Shown: piece after piece, positions 23,805 through 36,860 of the stretch
Layout: the number at the start of each line of letters is the position of its first letter
Numbering within the stretch: the stretch's first letter is position 1
DNA from: Cephalotrichum gorgonifer
Lineage: Eukaryota; Ascomycota; Sordariomycetes; Microascales; Microascaceae
Reading direction: 5' to 3'
NCBI GenBank assembly: GCA_900312665.1
Contig: ONZQ02000001.1
Location: forward strand, 2,742,579 to 2,806,578
DNA length: 64,000 nt
Notes under the pieces: generated by a model
What the model saw: only the letters and a program-made list of their open reading frames with translations
Databases searched by the model: none
What the model was told of the DNA's origin: nothing
Translations under genes and position numbers: made by a program

Positions 23805-26800
23805 CTTTGGTGATAGGTGGTTATTGAAAGTCAACGAGACACAGGGCCGGTATGGAATGAGCGTGCGTCTTGTCAAGAGCGGAGTGTGTTGATGATGACC
23901 GTCAATGAGGTTGAAGAACGAAAGGAATCAGAGGTGCGATAGAATGGAAAGGACTAAGATGGGAAACGTGGTATCTTGATGTGTTTGGAAATGGGAGGTG
24001 TGAGAATGAGTCGGGGGAAGACGATGAGCACAAAAGGTAGGGCGGCGTCGCTATTTATGAAAGAGGGGATGAAGGGGCACTTTCGGGACAGGACAGCAGC
24101 CTCTCAGGTCACGTCACCATGGGATGGATGGTTGGTATGTAAAAGTATGTTTGAGGTCCCAGAGGAAGTCGCGGTACAGCCGCCGCGACCCAGTGACACC
24201 ATGTCACGCCAGGCAAACGGCGGCCCATGTAGTCACCTTTAGCTACCTACGACGTACTTCGTACATGCGGGTAGGGAGATAAGGGGGGCAGGTAACTCGG
24301 CGGCAGTCTTGCGGGGCGGAAGGCGCCGGGGGCGGAGGGGTCACGTCCATTGATCCATTGTGGTTCCGTGCTGTGTCACCACCGGTGATGGGAGCCACCA
24401 TGTGGGTACAAAACATGGCGCTAGCTACACTACTCTGCATGCTTGTACTCATAGCTCGAGACCAGGACTCCAACCAGGCAGAGCTAGTGGGGTGTAAAGT
24501 ACAGACTTGTTGGGAATTGGGGGAAAACAAGACCGTCGACCGGTGAGCTGCTCCGTTTTCCAGGCCCGAGGACCAGGTGGTACGACGCCGCGTAGATCTT
24601 CGGCTAATGCGACGTACCGCAACAGAGGTACTCGCGTGACCAGAGGCGGGGGGCAGGCGCGCCCCTCTCTCCCATGGGCCGTCATGTCTCATCCGCTTGT
24701 GTTTTGCCAATTGCAAGGTAGAGACATACCTTGCCAACGTCGGCCGTGGCGTCGGCCACAATGGAGACAAGAGGCTCATCTTGTAACGAACAGGGTGATC
24801 AATTGCGACATATTAACAGTAGATGCGGGGTTCTCCATGTTGCCAGGGCAAGATTCGGTCATAACTGAGGTTTGGTCGGGATACAGTGCGCATTGGCCCG
24901 TGTGAGCCAAGAGACGGGTGCTTGCGAGAGCAGGTTGCGGGGGAGCCAGGTAAGCTCCTCGTCTACCTCCACAGTATGCACACGTGGAGTGTCCGATGTA
25001 TTGTCTCGGGTCATGGAAATACCCCTCATAGCAGTGATCTTCTCCAACGCTCCTTCCCATTCTTCCTAATTCTGTGACATAGCAAGGTATACGTCGCCTG
25101 ATCGCAGGTCCCGGATCAGAGGTGGCGAGCTGGGATACGGGATGAGGGGCATACATCCAGGGGCTAGGCCTCCTAGGTTTCCAGTCCACATCCGACACTC
25201 CACGGTGTCCTGTGGGGGGAAGGTAATGCCTGTTGATGTATCGCTACAAGTAATAACTACAAGTCCGATACTCTAGCGCTTCCACCCATTGCACCTTTTT
25301 CCCCAGCAAGTAGTGCTGGTGTTTTCGCCGAACGCAAAGGAAAAGCTCGCTCATTTTCACTCTTCGCAAGAACACTCGCATAATGCCCCAATTGATCCCA
25401 CAGCACCCCGAGATCATAGCCTTGAAGCCTACTTGGAGACAGGCATCCAGTGCCCCCTCTTGATTCGTATGTATATTGGATCGCACTGTGGTGGAAGCTC
25501 CCCGAAGGAATGACGCACGCGACCCAGCCAAGCCCCCCCTTAAAGTGTGGGGTGCAGCTCAAAAGTGGGTACCGCTAGCCCAGCCTGCATGCGACAGTTG
25601 AGACCTCATCACAAACCCCAATAGACGAATGACGACAGCTCCCAACCCTAGGAACCGCCGGCAAGAGCAAACTCGGGTGACGAGTTAGAACAAGCCCGGA
25701 GAGACTAAGCCGCCAATTGGACCATATGGTGTAAAATGCGTGCCTCTAGGAAACACCACCCCTGGAAAAGTAAAGCCCGGAACTTGCCAGGCAGGGGTAT
25801 GGTAGAGGTCACGAGGCAGCTTTGTTAGCTGACTTGACGAGTTTGACTCATGTGGTGTGGGGAAGGTCACCCCGGCGCCGCCGGACCCCGAACCCGGACA
25901 CGAGAGAGCGAAAGGCCCACTTTGCAGCACGATAGCTATAATAATCGTACTAGTATTAGTTTCCAACTTCAACCATGCTGGTGAGTCAAACCAGCACCTG
26001 GATAAGGAAGCCTCGACCAACCACGCCCCGCAACGTATCCAAGTCAGCCAGCTAACTTAAAGAAATCAGAAAGTATTAATAATTCTCCCCTCTAGCACCT
26101 TCTCTACTAATTATACCACAGGCAGCAGTGAACGCCCCGTTACGGCATAACATTGGCCTCCCGGGCTCTCCTAGCGTTATACCGAAACCCCCGGCTCGTC
26201 TCACGTTGTATCATTCAGTGTTTATCAATGCGCCCTCCTCAATGTCGGGCATTTATTTAGGACCTTACTCCCGATTGTATGGGCTAAGCAGGGAGAGTCT
26301 CTGGTTAGTGGAATTACGTCCCATACCAGGACTCGGAGGAATACGTAGGACTCGGAGGATTTATCGACGTTGTCTTTTGCAGATGAAACGACTCGGCAGG
26401 GATGGGGGATTTACAAGCCCATCGTGCATATAAAAAAGCCAACACCCGCTCTCACTCGGTGCCCGACCACGCGTGCCTCCGGGCTACCTGAGCCCAGGGC
26501 ACGCAAAAAAAAAACAACTCGGACTATTCTAACTGTACCATTGCATTGAAATGTTTCACTAATCGTACAAAACCACCAAACTTGACTCGACCCACACTCC
26601 CTAAACGCCCGTACTCCTACGTCACGCCAAACCGTCCAGCGATGAGAACGCAGGCCGAATAAGTGTCAACATAGCCCGCCCTGTAAACTTTTGGCATCAT
26701 ACCCCAGTCCGTTAACGATATTGGCCACCGGCGCCCGACCCCACAATAGTTCTCGCTACATCAAGGCATAGGACAAGCCTCGACTAGTCGTAGCCCATCT

Positions 26801-27276
26801 CCCCAAACATTGGTTTCCTTCATCATGTGCGGGAGATGGTGATATTCGCCTTGGGGATAGGATACGACCACAGCTTGAATGGAAACCGACATTTGGCCCG
26901 GTTTTGGGCGAGCCAGGAATCCCGAGGCTCCTCGCGCCTTGAGCAGAGGAAGCATTCTGCCTCACTTCCGCTATACCCTCTGGAGGTGCAAGCCGGTTTA
27001 GCAGAGACAGAGTTTCCTGTCGGCTTCCCCAGGTACGACCCCGTCGTGGATGGTAACTCGCGACCACGAGGATGAAGACGGTAATGGTAGAGTCATCCAT
27101 CATGGCGGTCCTTCTGCTGGGATTTTGCCCATTTTCTTCCGGCATGTTAATGGTGGAATCATTGGGCAGTCCCGTGGATGGTCACCATATCCCTGGTATT
27201 GCGCCGGGCTTTCTTAGCCCTGCCTTGCCTCTCATCATCATTCTCCGTCTCTCCACCGGCATCCGGTCCTCATTGG
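23805..27276. other. Gene-poor stretch between the Stf2-like gene and the bZIP gene
   Basis: No frame in these 3.5 kb looks like a known protein, although several 100-180 codon frames exist on both strands. There is an A10 run near 26506-26515 and a short direct repeat of GGACTCGGAGGA at about 26330 and 26350. No transposon ends or RNA genes are recognised. Confidence 0.55.
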
Positions 27277-28081
27277 TCAGGCCGGGTAGCCCGTCATCCC
27301 AGGGAAGAAGTTCCAGTTATCCACCAGTGGTACGACATCCATGCTCGGGATATTGGATTCGACTTGGGGCGGACTGAAGGGAACGCTAATTCCCATGTTC
27401 GAATGACTCTGCGTATTAGTGTGTGCGTTGCGTAACTGGATGACCTCGGTATGAAGAGCGGAGTAAGCCTGACTGAGGGCCTCGTGCTTCTGCTTGTAGT
27501 CTTCGAGCATCCCTTCGAGATCTTTGATGCGCTGATCCTTCCTTTCTCTATAGGCCCTCTGCGACTCTCGGTTTTGTGCCCTCCTCCTCTACTCAGAGTT
27601 AGAAGGACATGCCTACGGGTCGGATCGGGCACTGGAAGAGAAGAGGGCGGCAGCTTACCGAGAGTACAGAAGGTGGGGCGTTCTTGTATCTGTTCTCACG
27701 CCTTCTCTTCGGGGTAGTTTTATGGCCCGGGGTTGGCTTGGTACCCGACGCCGCAGCTCCTCGTTTATCCTCCTGCTTTATCGTCGGCTGAGGTGACGCC
27801 GTCGCAGGGGATGAAATGGGGCTAGGGTATATCCCCGAGGGGACGGTATCAAAGTCGGACATAAGTACCATGTCAAACTAGGCAGGGTTTGTTAGGGGTT
27901 GCTCTAGGACAACGATATTTCAAGAGTAGTAAGCACTTACTGCAGCTATGACCGGACTGGTCGTTCCAGACGACGTGGCGGTCTCTGCATACTGTTGGGC
28001 GGTTGGCCCATATCCATACGGACCATCGAGGTGTAGCATAGGACTGAGAGCACTCATGTCGATCTGTATATTGGCGGACAT
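27277..28081 (-). CDS. bZIP transcription factor (AP-1/Yap-like basic region)
   Basis: Three exons on the minus strand, 28081-27941, 27877-27659 and 27588-27277, are joined by two phase-0 introns of 63 and 70 bp. The product has 223 residues. The first 120 are Ser/Pro/Thr-rich and probably regulatory, ending in basic TPKRRRENRYKNAPPSVLS. The basic region RRRAQNRESQRAYRERK starts exon 3 (residues 121-137) and matches the fungal NxxSQRxxRxR type. It runs into a leucine zipper beginning DQRIKDLEGMLEDYKQKHE. The C-terminus lacks the cysteine-rich domain of Yap1, so an oxidant-sensing role like Yap1 is not supported. Related fungal factors act in stress response and secondary metabolism; the target here is unknown. 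The gene sits alone between two large gene-poor stretches. The start at 28081 gives MSANIQIDMSAL and is the first ATG of the open frame. Confidence 0.88.
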
Positions 28082-30330
28082 GACCGTTTCTTTTCAGGGC
28101 CTTGCTAGGAAAGGTTTTTGGGGACTGTCTCTGGCTGATGTCTTCAGAGTGGTGATATATAGTTGGCTTGGACGCGAGGATACTTGGGCTCCGGGATCGG
28201 GCAAGAGTTGTTATCGATCTTTCGCACAGATGATAGAGGCGTAGGATACTTGGAGGCAGCGTCGGCGGCGTCGAGCAAAATGTTGGGTCAACGAGCGAGG
28301 ACAGGTAGCGCAATGGTTGGGTTGGATGGCTTTAGGGAACGAACTTCACTGGGCAAGGGGAGACGCAGGGTAATATACGTCTGCATCAGCAGACACGAAA
28401 TGGGGGGTGGTGACGGGAAGGGTGTGGGGCAAACGGCCTGAAGGAGGCCAGTCATCGAGCCAGGGGGACGTGACAGGGCAGCCCACCCATTCCAATCAGA
28501 CGGTGTCCATGTACTGCCGCTAGCTCTGCGACTGACGGCTTAGTAGACGACACTGCGTAGGACATCCGCCCATGCTCGGGCGTAGTGTTCTGCGTCCCTT
28601 CCTTTAGACTATTGGCGGGGGAATGGGGAGATACTCCCGTCTGTGAATGGAAAGGCCGTTTGGGGGGGAGGGGGGGGTTGACAGGGGTTCGAAGAAACAA
28701 GAGGGACGTGATAGCGGAGCCTGGCGGGGAAGGATGTGGAGTATGCAGTGGCCACGCAGGGAGATGTAAGTGACGAGCGTCGTGAGGAAGAACTATGAGA
28801 GGAAAGAATGTGTGAATCCGGGGGCCGGAGGGATCGGCACTTCGAAGGCAATGGGTACTACCCACGTTGCTTACCCCATCGCCGCTTGGGATGGGAAGCC
28901 CCTGTCCAGCCCAGCTTAACTAGCCCAACGGTATTCTCCGGGACCGATCTCTTCGCCTTCCTCCTGACCAAGGCAACGATAACAGCGAGGAGGGGTCAGT
29001 TGCAGGCATTTCGTGGCGCAGTTCTCACCGGGGCCGAGCTCCACTCATGGCGTCCCCGGCAGCAGGCCAAGCTCCCCCGTCCCACGACAGCGTCATCTCT
29101 CCCTGAGAACCGCCGTTCGCTCGTGTAGGGGCGTGTGGCATCTTCATGGAAGGATCTGCTTCTTCTGGAAGCTAAAACAATATCCCAAGTGGGCCGAGGG
29201 ATACCTAGGCCCGTAAGTTCAGGGATCATTATTATAGCCCATTTGGGAATTAGGACGCGTTGTCATAAGGAACCGAAGAAGCTGCGCCCTTCTCAAGGAG
29301 GGGGGTGGTATATCTACCCTACCCTGCATTTGCGAACGTAACGGCCGTATGGGTTACTTGTAATGGCCGTGGCTGTAAGGTCCCAAGACTAGGGAGGGTG
29401 AAGGAAACTGGTGGTACGGCAGGCCGCGGACGACAGCACGATAGTGAACACGAGGTCATCTAAAAGTTCCCCGAAGTTCTCTCCGACGGTTTTAAGGATG
29501 TGGTGAGATAAGACGCTCAACTCAAGTCTTGGCGAAGACAGGGCGAAGCTCGAATGGGATGGAGCGGAGTCGACGACTTAGTCTAAGTCATCAGGTACGG
29601 GAGAGCAAATGAGGCTTCTTTACGGCCCATGTTTGGTTCGTGTTCAAAATATGGAACCGTGGGTGGCCTGTCGTATCGGGGAGACCATAGCGCTCCAGGT
29701 CGTTAGCACCTGTCACTCAAATCCTAAACAGGTTTTTCTTAGGACAAAGTGCCATGTGATAGCTCGGATGGTCCTGCATCTCTTAGCCAGGCACATAGTT
29801 TCTCAAATGGTGGTGCCAGACGGAGGTATCGAGGAAGGAGGAAGGCGCCCGAGCTGAGGAAACCGCATCGGCATGAACCCCCCACACTCAGCTTATACAA
29901 CAAGTACAAGTACATCTCCACCAGATGTCCTGCTCTAGTGCAATGTCATGTTCTATACGCGTAGGCCCGAATCCCGCTCCGCTCCACTCCAACAATGGCA
30001 ATGGAAAGAGAGGCCCGGTGGTCCTGACTAATGGACGGAGCGATACAAGCAAGTACTTGTACGCCGGCGAATGTTGGGTGGGTCACGTCGACTCTCGGCC
30101 CCACATGAGCTTACTCAACTCTCCGTGCTCCGTGGTCGGTGAAGCGCCAGGTACTTGTATTCGGGAGGCAAGTGCGACCTGGAGTTCCAATACCTTGCGC
30201 CGTGGGCAACAGTGGCAGCGGATTGGAGGGTAGAAATGCTGTATTTGGAGGGTGCAGTCAACCTTGCTGCAAGTATGACCACACCAGCAAGATCTGGTGC
30301 TGCATCTAAAATAAATCTATTGCATTATCA

Positions 30331-30372
30331 CACGACACACAACGCGCAACGCGCAACACGCAACACGGGCAA
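30331..30372 (+). repeat. Short minisatellite of ACRCGCA-like units
   Basis: Imperfect 7-base units (AACGCGC, AACACGC) are repeated about five times in non-coding DNA. Confidence 0.7.
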
Positions 30373-33300
30373 CACTACGGCACGCTCGGATCCCCATGGC
30401 GCAAGACTATGTATGTGCTCACTTGCATGCAGACAGTGAAGTCCTTCAGTAAGGTACCACCCATGCCATCCACGTTGGCCCGGACTGGAGAGCGTGTCTG
30501 TGATCTGTGATGCAACCAGAAGCAGCCTCAAAGGCACGATCCTTCCTGATCCGAGATCCGAGATCGCCACGTTTTCCTCGACACGAGCGACGACATCGAG
30601 TGACTGCTCTCCGCTTGGACGAAATACCAGATCAATCGCAACCAACTCAGAGATGAAGTGCTGAACGCCCTTGCCTCATAGCTCATTTTAGGCCATTTTT
30701 ATCTCCCGTCGTTCGAGATACTCCGCTCGCCTTGCAGACGGCCGCCCATCTGGATCGGGCTAGTAACCGCTAGCTTCAGGCGGCTGATGCAGTTCTCGGT
30801 CTACAGTCTCTCGATCGGGCTGCACTATTTATTACCGCACTTCCCGCTGGGAGGGGCCGCGGAATCCACCCTGTCCGGGCGATGTCCTAACTAATATCGA
30901 ATTGGGAATGGGCGGGCGCGTGCGTCTGCAGAGCGGGACGCTCGTTACCGCCTTGAAGAACTTGGCACACCCGGCAGAGTATGTAAGGTTGGAGGGTTGG
31001 TCTCGCTCCCCGTACCTGGTCCCAGCCCCAGCGGGAACGAGCTTAAAGCTGCTTCTAGCCCAGACAGATGATGGGTGTTGGCACCTCAGTGATAGCCACC
31101 TACAGGCTAGGTCGTCGTCGCGGCTGTGGTAAGGCGAAATCGAAGTGCACATCGTGGGCTTCATATTCTCCCATCCTATTCCCGTCATGCGGCGTCAACA
31201 CCTACGATACACTCGGCCACTGATGCTTGACCCGCCGTCCATTCCGGCCCCACTGAGGCGCGTTTCTCGTGGGATTGAGACGCCTTTGGACGCTGAGCGA
31301 CGGACTGCTGTGTGCCGTGGGTTCCGTTTTGTCCATTACCACCGTGTAAGTGCCAGGTAGCATTCGTGCCTTTCTTCGTCTCCAGAATCATTGGCTCATG
31401 CAACCCATCCTCCACGTTGCAGCAGCCCACCCGCTTGTTCGACAATCCTTACCGTTTCTCGACATAGTCGCCGCTAGACACGAGTTCTGGTAGCTTTGTT
31501 CCACAGACCACCTGCTCCACTCCCAAGAACACCTTCGGATCCTTCCCCCCTCTAGCTTAGAGACAACCTAGTACACGTAGTCAATAGTCGGCTTTAAGAC
31601 GAGGAATCTTCTCATTTTGAAATACAAATGCCGGCTCCTTTCCGGCCACACCATTTCGCTAGCTTGCCCACCTTTTAGTCAAGAGGCATCCTAGCCCTGC
31701 ATCAGTAAATTAGGAAGGCATATTCAGATGCACAACACCGCCGGTACACCCCACATGAGGGTTTACCGCCCTGGTGGATGGATGCCAAATACTCAAGTAT
31801 CATGGGCTAACATACGCGAACAGCACTTTGGATACTAGTTGATATACTTATACCAACGGTAACCACTGCGTATGACAGATGAAAGAGAAGCAAAGTGAAA
31901 CTTCCTTATCCTAGTAGCGAGACTCCATTCGCCTTGAACAGCACTAATGATTTGGAGCTCAGTATTTAGGATGTCCCCAGTGCCCTATTTGGCAACGCAA
32001 CACACTGTCACTGGTGCGGAATAGTCCCGGGTGTGCGGAGGTAAACGAGCTGTCACTGGGACGATCCTTCAGTGGGCCCATTTCGACATGCTTGTAAAGC
32101 GCTCGAAGGATGTCACTAATCGGCACTATCAACTTCGCTGCCCTCGGGCACGTACGTCTTGGAGTAAGGGGATTACTATGATCCTGCAGAACTTAGCCTA
32201 TCTGAGCGATTCCCCAAGTACGCTAGCCCCTGAAGCGCTTCGGTTGAACTAAAAATATATACGATAATTTAGGGGAATGCTATCAAGGAGGTCTTGAAGA
32301 TCCAGGCAGCAAGTGTGACTGCTTCTTCGTATGTTCAGTCGCGGCTGTGCGGAATTACTTGGGGATTTCCGTCTTCCAGCCTTCCGGCTATCCCTTCACT
32401 CGGTCCCAAGCCCTGCATGGCGTTGAAAGGCCACCCCAAGGTACTACACTCACTGGCGCCTTCTAACCCCCTCTTAGCCCCTTTCTCCCCCAACACTGCC
32501 GAGTATCTACGGTCACATCGTATTGATCCTGGCAGCATCGGGGGCCACGACATCCGTGCACTGTGACCTGACGCTACCTTGGGTCGGGCGATACCCTGTA
32601 CTCGTACGCGCACAGGCCAATACAGCCAAGGTTGCAAGACGGGACGGACTGGTGCTAATATGGGAGTGACTGAGCAGGCTAGCACCACTAGCAATACGAC
32701 GAGATCCTTCTGGGTGGTGATGATTTGGTGGGGGGTCGGCATGGTCTCGGCGGCGGGTCTTACCATTCCCGGACACAAGATCATCAAGGTGTTATTGATC
32801 GAGAGGAGCTATGAGCGGAATGGCCAAGGCAAGTGAATGTGGCGACCGCCCCAGCCCTGCCCCCTCCTCCTATGCCAGTCCCGACAGAATAGGCGGGGAG
32901 GGTGGGTAGTTCATCTGGAGGCGATGGTATTGATTGCGTCCCCGTTGTCGCATCGGCTGCATAACGACGACGGGAACCGGGTGGATGTTCGCTCCACTTT
33001 CTCTGACCTCCCCCCCCTTCCCCCCTCCCCCCCACTTCCCTCTGTCCTCCCCCACTTCCCGGTCATTCACCCACACACTCCACGCCATGTCCAAGAACGG
33101 AGGCGAGCTGAACTGTGCTCTTCCCGCCCCGTATCATGCTACGGGCTCGTTTATGGCGGTAAGACGGGTTCATCATATTCCGGCCTAAAAAAGGTCCGAA
33201 GGGGGTGTAACGGTGCCACTTTAAGCCTTGAATGCGAGATGAGCCTGAAGTCGATAGTCCAGCTCCCTTTCAGCTTCGCCTTTCACTTGTTGCGGGTTTA

Positions 33301-33859
33301 TTAACATGGTCAGCGGGAGAAGACCGTACAATGGGGACATCCTACATTGGATGGTACCGCCTACGAGGGGCTGGGGCTATTCGCGATCATGGACGGATCC
33401 TAGGCACCACGATTCCAGGCATCGCGATGCTTACACCATTCTGACCAACACTCCCCCCGCCCCCTCCCGGGGAAGGCAATGTTGTGGCGTCTTTTCAGAT
33501 CGCTATCTGCTGTGAACTACGACAGGGGGGAGGGGTAAATCATCCCGATCACCCAGATCTCAAGACGAAAGTGTCGTGAATAATGGAGTAAGCAACCCTT
33601 CCCTCCCCCTGCGCTGGGATGTCGACTCGGCCTGTCGTCTGGGGGGAGCACAGGAAGAAAGGGGAAAGCTGATGCTGATTGGGTGTGCCTAGGGTATGAT
33701 CGGGGGTCCGCCATGACGGCTTGGCGCTCGGCCCAGCCCACACCTTCTCGTTTCTTCAAGGCGATTTCTTGGAAGGATGGTACTTTCGTAGAGGGAACAT
33801 ACACATCTTGGCAAGTGCGAATGCAACACGACGTGAACGAGGAAATGGTACCAGTTTTA

Positions 33860-33877
33860 CCCACACACACACACACG
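33860..33877 (+). repeat. AC dinucleotide repeat
   Basis: About eight CA units in a row in non-coding DNA. Confidence 0.85.
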
Positions 33878-35563
33878 ACAGCGGCAATGGAGCCCCGGAG
33901 ACTTTATTTTTGAACTACCGCCCTTGACACGCTTTAGAGCGACGCTGTGGCAGATCCGGCTCTTTCTCCCCGGGCGATTTCCTCTAGGCTAATTCCAAAT
34001 ACCGACATCCATTGTAGATCCTTGGGATTGGGAGCGAGTATTTGTACCTGCACCTGAATTATTGGCAAGGACGTTGGGTTACAGCGAACCATCCTTTCAG
34101 CGCGTTTTCACACATGGGACGCTCTGTTCCCCCCCTCGTACCCGCGACCCCACGCTCTCCCTACTGGGTATGGCTTCTGCTTCGCTCGGTTCATCCTTCC
34201 TACAACTCTCATCGACCCGGCGAAGCTACGGTCGGGGGGGTTGGTGGGGGGGCGTTCTCATAGGGTAATCCCAGAACACGGGAAACCGATCACGGCTGAG
34301 GTCGCCCGGTGGCGTTAGGGTATCGGGAGAAAGACCCGAAATTGCATGGGTAGCGCCCGCCATCAACCTGGGTGCAGCAGCTCCACGGAGAGGGACCACT
34401 CCCTGATTCGCGACTTCCCCCTCACAAGTTTACAAGCATGGGCGGCACGATTGTGGCGGGGTGTCGTTGGGGGCGGCGGCCGGCGGCCGACTTGTACGGT
34501 ACCCCTTTCCCACGCGTCTCACCTCACCTCACTTTCCCATTCCCAGAAGGTTCTCAAGCTGCAACCTAGGAGCGGAACGAATGAACGAAGCGAACGGGAT
34601 GCAAGAAGGGGGTGGGTGGGTGCGGGGACCAGAAAGCATTCCCAGAGGAACATGCGCGATTGACCCACGTCGTAGCTGCTGCGAGCTGTGCGAGAATTGC
34701 CGCGTGTCGTATCGGCTTGCCGAAGCTATTGATTCTTGTGTCTCTTCCAATATGGGGAGAGATCGGCGCTCATCCTGTCTTCCCGTGCCGGTCCGGTCCA
34801 CCCAGAGTTAACTACAACTAACTACTTACTCGTACGCACATCTCTCCTATTTCGGCGCGGGGCTCCCCCTTGTCCTTTCTCTATTTTTTTTTCTATTTCT
34901 GGACCTCGCCCGCCCGACCCTGGCCTTTCTTGCAGACGAAAGCCTGCATAAGTGCTTCCGTCCTGGTTCCTGGCCCCCCTCCCCATTCGAGACCGGGGAA
35001 GGAGGGAGGGAAGCGGGGACGGTGGGGACGGCCGGGGGACGGCCGGGGACCTCCCCTGCGCCCTTCTTATTCCCTGCTGCTAGAGGGGAGGTAGGATCCA
35101 GAGAATCTCAGTTTAGATCTGTACGAATCCGAAGTGGAGGAGGGGACGGGAAGCTATGGTTGTCAGCTGCCCCCGCCCTTGCCCCCCTTTCTTTTTACTG
35201 AACGGCACGACTATAAGCTTCGTAATGGTCACATCCTCAACCCCGAACCACCCGGGGCTGACAACGGCTTTCGCTGGAACCCCCCCCCCCCCTTTTTCCG
35301 CGCGCGCCTTCTTCCACCCCCTTCTCTCTTGCGAGGATATCTATTCCTGGCGTGGGATGGTGGTGGTTGTACCGGACTTCCCTGACAAGATCGTATTCGC
35401 CAGTCCCCTGTCCCCCTCCCGTCATCATGAGTCAAGCAAGCAGATTGGTCCTTCGTCTCGGCCTCCTATCACATTCTCGAACGATGGAGGGAGGGAGCAC
35501 GTAATGTATCGGAGATGACCATCAAACCGTCCCTTATGCCTTGTTCCTGCCGCAGTCCCAGCA

Positions 35564-35585
35564 GTGGTGGTGGTGGTGGTGGTGT
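35564..35585 (+). repeat. TGG trinucleotide repeat
   Basis: Seven or so tandem TGG units, followed by a G-rich tract, in non-coding DNA. Confidence 0.85.
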
Positions 35586-36601
35586 GGGGTGGGGGGCGAC
35601 CTTCCAGAGAAAGGTTCCCTGGCTCCGGGTAAGCCGTAAGATATATCGGACGTAAGACATGGTATACATCATCTTCCCGCTTCCAGCCACGAGGGATAAG
35701 CGGTACCGAAGAATCGTAGGAGGAGGCGCTGTCGACTTTGAGAGTCCCACGCACTTTGCTCTTCCTGCCCGTCATTTACGTAGGGCCGACTCTCGTTCCC
35801 GGATTTCGGGCGATGGGTTCGTCCTAATCTAATTTAATTTCGGGAACCGATTTACGCAGCGCGGGAACAATTTGGAAAGAAGACGGGAAGGGGAGGGAGG
35901 TAGGGGACGGCAGGAGACCGGAGTGGTATCTTTAAAGGGGGGGGGAGAACAAGTCCAGGTATTCGGGAAACGCCTCAAGTGTCTACAGTGCAGAATGATT
36001 TTCGGAGGCCATATGCGGGATGATTACTGCCCGTGTAGATAAAGCTCTGACTCGAGGAATCTCAGAAAGATCATTAAGAATACAAGGCTGGGATGAGTGT
36101 TTATTGTACATAGAGTTAGGTTAAGGGGCGATATAGTACAGTACGGTACGGCCTTCCCGCCTCGAAGTTCTCTTTTCTGTTTCTAAACTTTTGAGCCTCT
36201 TGCCCATTTTTCTCGGCAGATCCCCGCTCAGTCAAGACAATCCCTCTCCCATCGGGAGCATCGGAGAGAACAAGGGTAGCACGTGGCCAACGGAGGTCTC
36301 GGGGACGAATGACACGGCCGCGAGCAACGTTTACGTGGCGGAGTCCCCAACTTCCACGCGGTGTCTTCTACCCCTGCCTATACGGGAGGGGGAGCTCTCC
36401 TCGGACGATTAGAAATGAGTTGGGGTGGGGGGAAGGGGGCAAAAGGATCGATGATAATGCAGCCGGGTAGGCAAGGAGGAAGAGTATAGTCAGGGATCTC
36501 GGGGAATTAGGACTGGGGGGTGAGGAATATGACCACCCGCATTAGATGAACTAGATCATCAGGTCAGCCTTAGGTAGCGTTCAGGCTGACGAGTTTGCCA
36601 C

Positions 36602-36620
36602 GAAGAGTAAATTACTCTTC
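36602..36620. repeat. Perfect short inverted repeat
   Basis: Two 9-base arms (GAAGAGTAA and TTACTCTTC) flank a single A. It lies about 240 bases past the MGR3-like stop and could be a protein-binding site or a chance palindrome. Confidence 0.8.
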
Positions 36621-36860
36621 CAGAATAACTCAGAGAAAGAGGCGATGCTGACCGAATCCGGTGATTGCTTGGGGCGCAGTGCTTCGAATCCGTCCCAGAG
36701 TTCTGACACGTCCCGTGTTGACTCGCCGGGGAGATGAATCCGAGCCCCGGTCTGCTAACCTTCGCCCGCAGGACGATGAATCCTTACGCACGAAATAGAA
36801 AAATTAAGGTCAACTGACTCCGGGAGGCAAAAAAGTCACCGTTTCCCCCCTGAATTTTCC

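Larger units (their letters stand above)
28082..36860. other. 8.8-kb gene-poor interval
   Basis: No recognisable protein, tRNA or transposon is found. All frames are below about 160 codons, scattered on both strands and without family motifs. The sequence is not clearly AT-rich, so it does not look like heavily RIP-mutated repeats. Contents include a minisatellite (30331-30372), an AC repeat (33860-33877), a TGG repeat (35564-35585), a palindrome (36602-36620) and single TACTCGTA copies at 32599 and 34827. Two frames look slightly protein-like: plus 36221-36412, which follows a good acceptor, and minus 35775-35425. Confidence 0.55.

Noticed and set aside
30060..30090. GTTGGGTGGGTCAC resembling part of 5S rRNA
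   Set aside because: The match is short, and the rest of the 5S sequence is not found around it.
34438..34560. MGGTIVAG-like start resembling a proteasome beta subunit
   Set aside because: The similarity is limited to a few residues, and no following exons carry the family.
28082..36860. RIP-mutated transposon relic
   Set aside because: The stretch is not clearly AT-rich, and no reverse transcriptase, transposase or terminal repeat was seen.
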